A DNA stretch of 45,651 nt from Burkholderiaceae bacterium. Lineage in GTDB: Bacteria; Pseudomonadota; Gammaproteobacteria; Burkholderiales; Burkholderiaceae_D. The notes below the pieces were generated by a model. It saw only the letters and a list, made by a program, of their open reading frames with translations. It made no database searches and had not been told where the DNA came from. A program made the position numbers and the translations under genes. Shown here piece by piece: positions 45,238 through 45,651 of the stretch (position 1 is its first letter; each line of letters starts with the position of its first letter). Location of the stretch: positions 1 to 45,651 of the forward strand of contig JARLJG010000065.1 in the NCBI GenBank assembly GCA_031291325.1. The letters run 5' to 3'.

Positions 45238-45441
45238 GTCTGAAACGCGGAAGTTAGTTTGGTGCCGGGTCTAGCGGGCATCTGCATCCTGGGCAATTCG
45301 CACTGCCCGAACCAAGGGCTGAAAGGTCAATTGCCCGCATCTGGATGTCTATAAAATCAAGCATTTACGTTTAGAATAAATTTACCATGCTTGTGCGTCG
45401 GCGCGGCTACCATTTTTTTGACAATTCTGCTACTCTAGGCG
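45238..45441. other. Intergenic region between the tandem copies
   Basis: About 200 bp without a gene. It holds GGGCAATT (45291-45298) repeated in inverse at 45329-45336, and a candidate -10 (TACTCT, 45431-45436). Unlike the following leader it does not resemble the region before copy A. Confidence 0.5.
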
Positions 45442-45514
45442 GTCTTTCGAAAGGCTACTTGGCGGAAGTCAAGTAATTCATTGAGTCTAAATAGTCATCA
45501 TAAGGAATACTAAA
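45442..45514 (+). other. Conserved 5' leader, copy B
   Basis: The partner of 43495-43567, with 70 of 73 identical positions and the same spacing to the GTG start. The shared block begins about 6 bp downstream of a -10-like TACTCT, in line with a transcript start there. Confidence 0.6.
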
Positions 45515-45651
45515 GTGAACAAACAAAATCTGATTATTCAGGCAGCAGTTGCGGGTCTGTTTTCGGCAGCAACGCTCTCCGCCTTCGCATCCGGTACCGG
45601 TAGCGCCGTGGGCAATACGGCACAAATTGCGACCCAGGCCGTCACCAGCAC
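45515..45651 (+). CDS. Exported surface-type protein, tandem copy B (cut by window end)
   Basis: The first 45 codons of a second gene of the same family. The signal peptide is identical except for one residue (NKQNL for NKRNL), and the mature start (SGTGSAVGNTAQIATQAVTS) differs from copy A in one or two residues. The rest lies beyond the window, so length and overall similarity cannot be judged. This shows a recent tandem duplication or an array of such genes. Confidence 0.85.
   Translation, partial: MNKQNLIIQAAVAGLFSAATLSAFASGTGSAVGNTAQIATQAVTS

Noticed and set aside
43495-45651. Repeated leader and gene start considered as insertion-sequence ends
   Set aside because: The repeat is direct, contains the start of a gene with signal peptide, and no transposase or terminal inverted repeats are present; tandem gene duplication explains it.

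Overview
The window looks like a contig end from a betaproteobacterium of the order Burkholderiales, most likely the family Oxalobacteraceae. The signs are a moderately high GC content, an rpsU-yqeY-dnaG-rpoD cluster with a very long lysine/alanine-rich RpoD N-terminus, a PHB-granule phasin, a DctSR/TRAP pair, and ybiB, rhlE and gluQ genes typical of that group. This placement comes from gene content and protein feel; no database was searched. The first ~140 bases are G/C homopolymer runs and look like assembly or sequencing noise.

Layout. (1) 197-4048: a C4-dicarboxylate-type two-component system (dctR, dctS) divergent from a TRAP solute-binding protein gene that has no dctQM membrane genes beside it. 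(2) 4049-4463: a gene-free stretch holding a PhaR-like palindrome, nested inverted repeats and a perfect intrinsic terminator, which I read as a candidate structured small RNA. (3) 4464-15634: housekeeping genes: ogt, xerD, a small membrane protein, ppnN, two overlapping pseudouridine synthase genes (RsuA and RluA types), a small unknown protein, a phasin, ybaK, plsY convergent with tsaD, ybiB and a YhiN/HI0933-type flavoprotein. (4) 15756-21260: the macromolecular-synthesis cluster rpsU-yqeY-dnaG-rpoD, with hairpins between its genes, followed by tRNA-Ile(CAU) with its terminator. (5) 21558-26945: an orphan XRE/HigA-like regulator behind an 18-bp operator palindrome, the RNA helicase gene rhlE, gluQ, and a LysR regulator divergent from pirin and flavodoxin genes. 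(6) 27156-29610: a glycosyltransferase, a 53-codon decayed copy of an epimerase start, and the intact epimerase, all on the minus strand and linked by ATGA overlaps. (7) 30362-45651: a SoxY-like exported protein, a complete type II secretion operon in the order E-F-G-H-I-J-K-L-M-C-D, a SEC-C/TPR/SGNH-like protein, and at least two tandem copies of a large exported surface-type protein gene with near-identical 5' leaders. The second copy runs off the window.

Mobile and repeat content. Two copies of a ~165-175 bp non-autonomous element with imperfect terminal inverted repeats and apparent 9-bp target duplications sit just upstream of ybiB and inside the lysR/pirin intergenic region. A third site carries only the inner palindrome. 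A different inverted repeat with 43-bp arms lies between dnaG and rpoD. There is no CRISPR array, rRNA gene or complete insertion sequence.

How it fits together. Most of the window is core genome. The most distinctive part is the right third. There, a single-direction gene block links a complete secretion machine to an unusual TPR/SGNH-like protein and to a tandem family of exported proteins that share a 5' leader. These proteins may be the cargo of the secretion system, possibly surface proteins, but that is inference from position and signal peptides.
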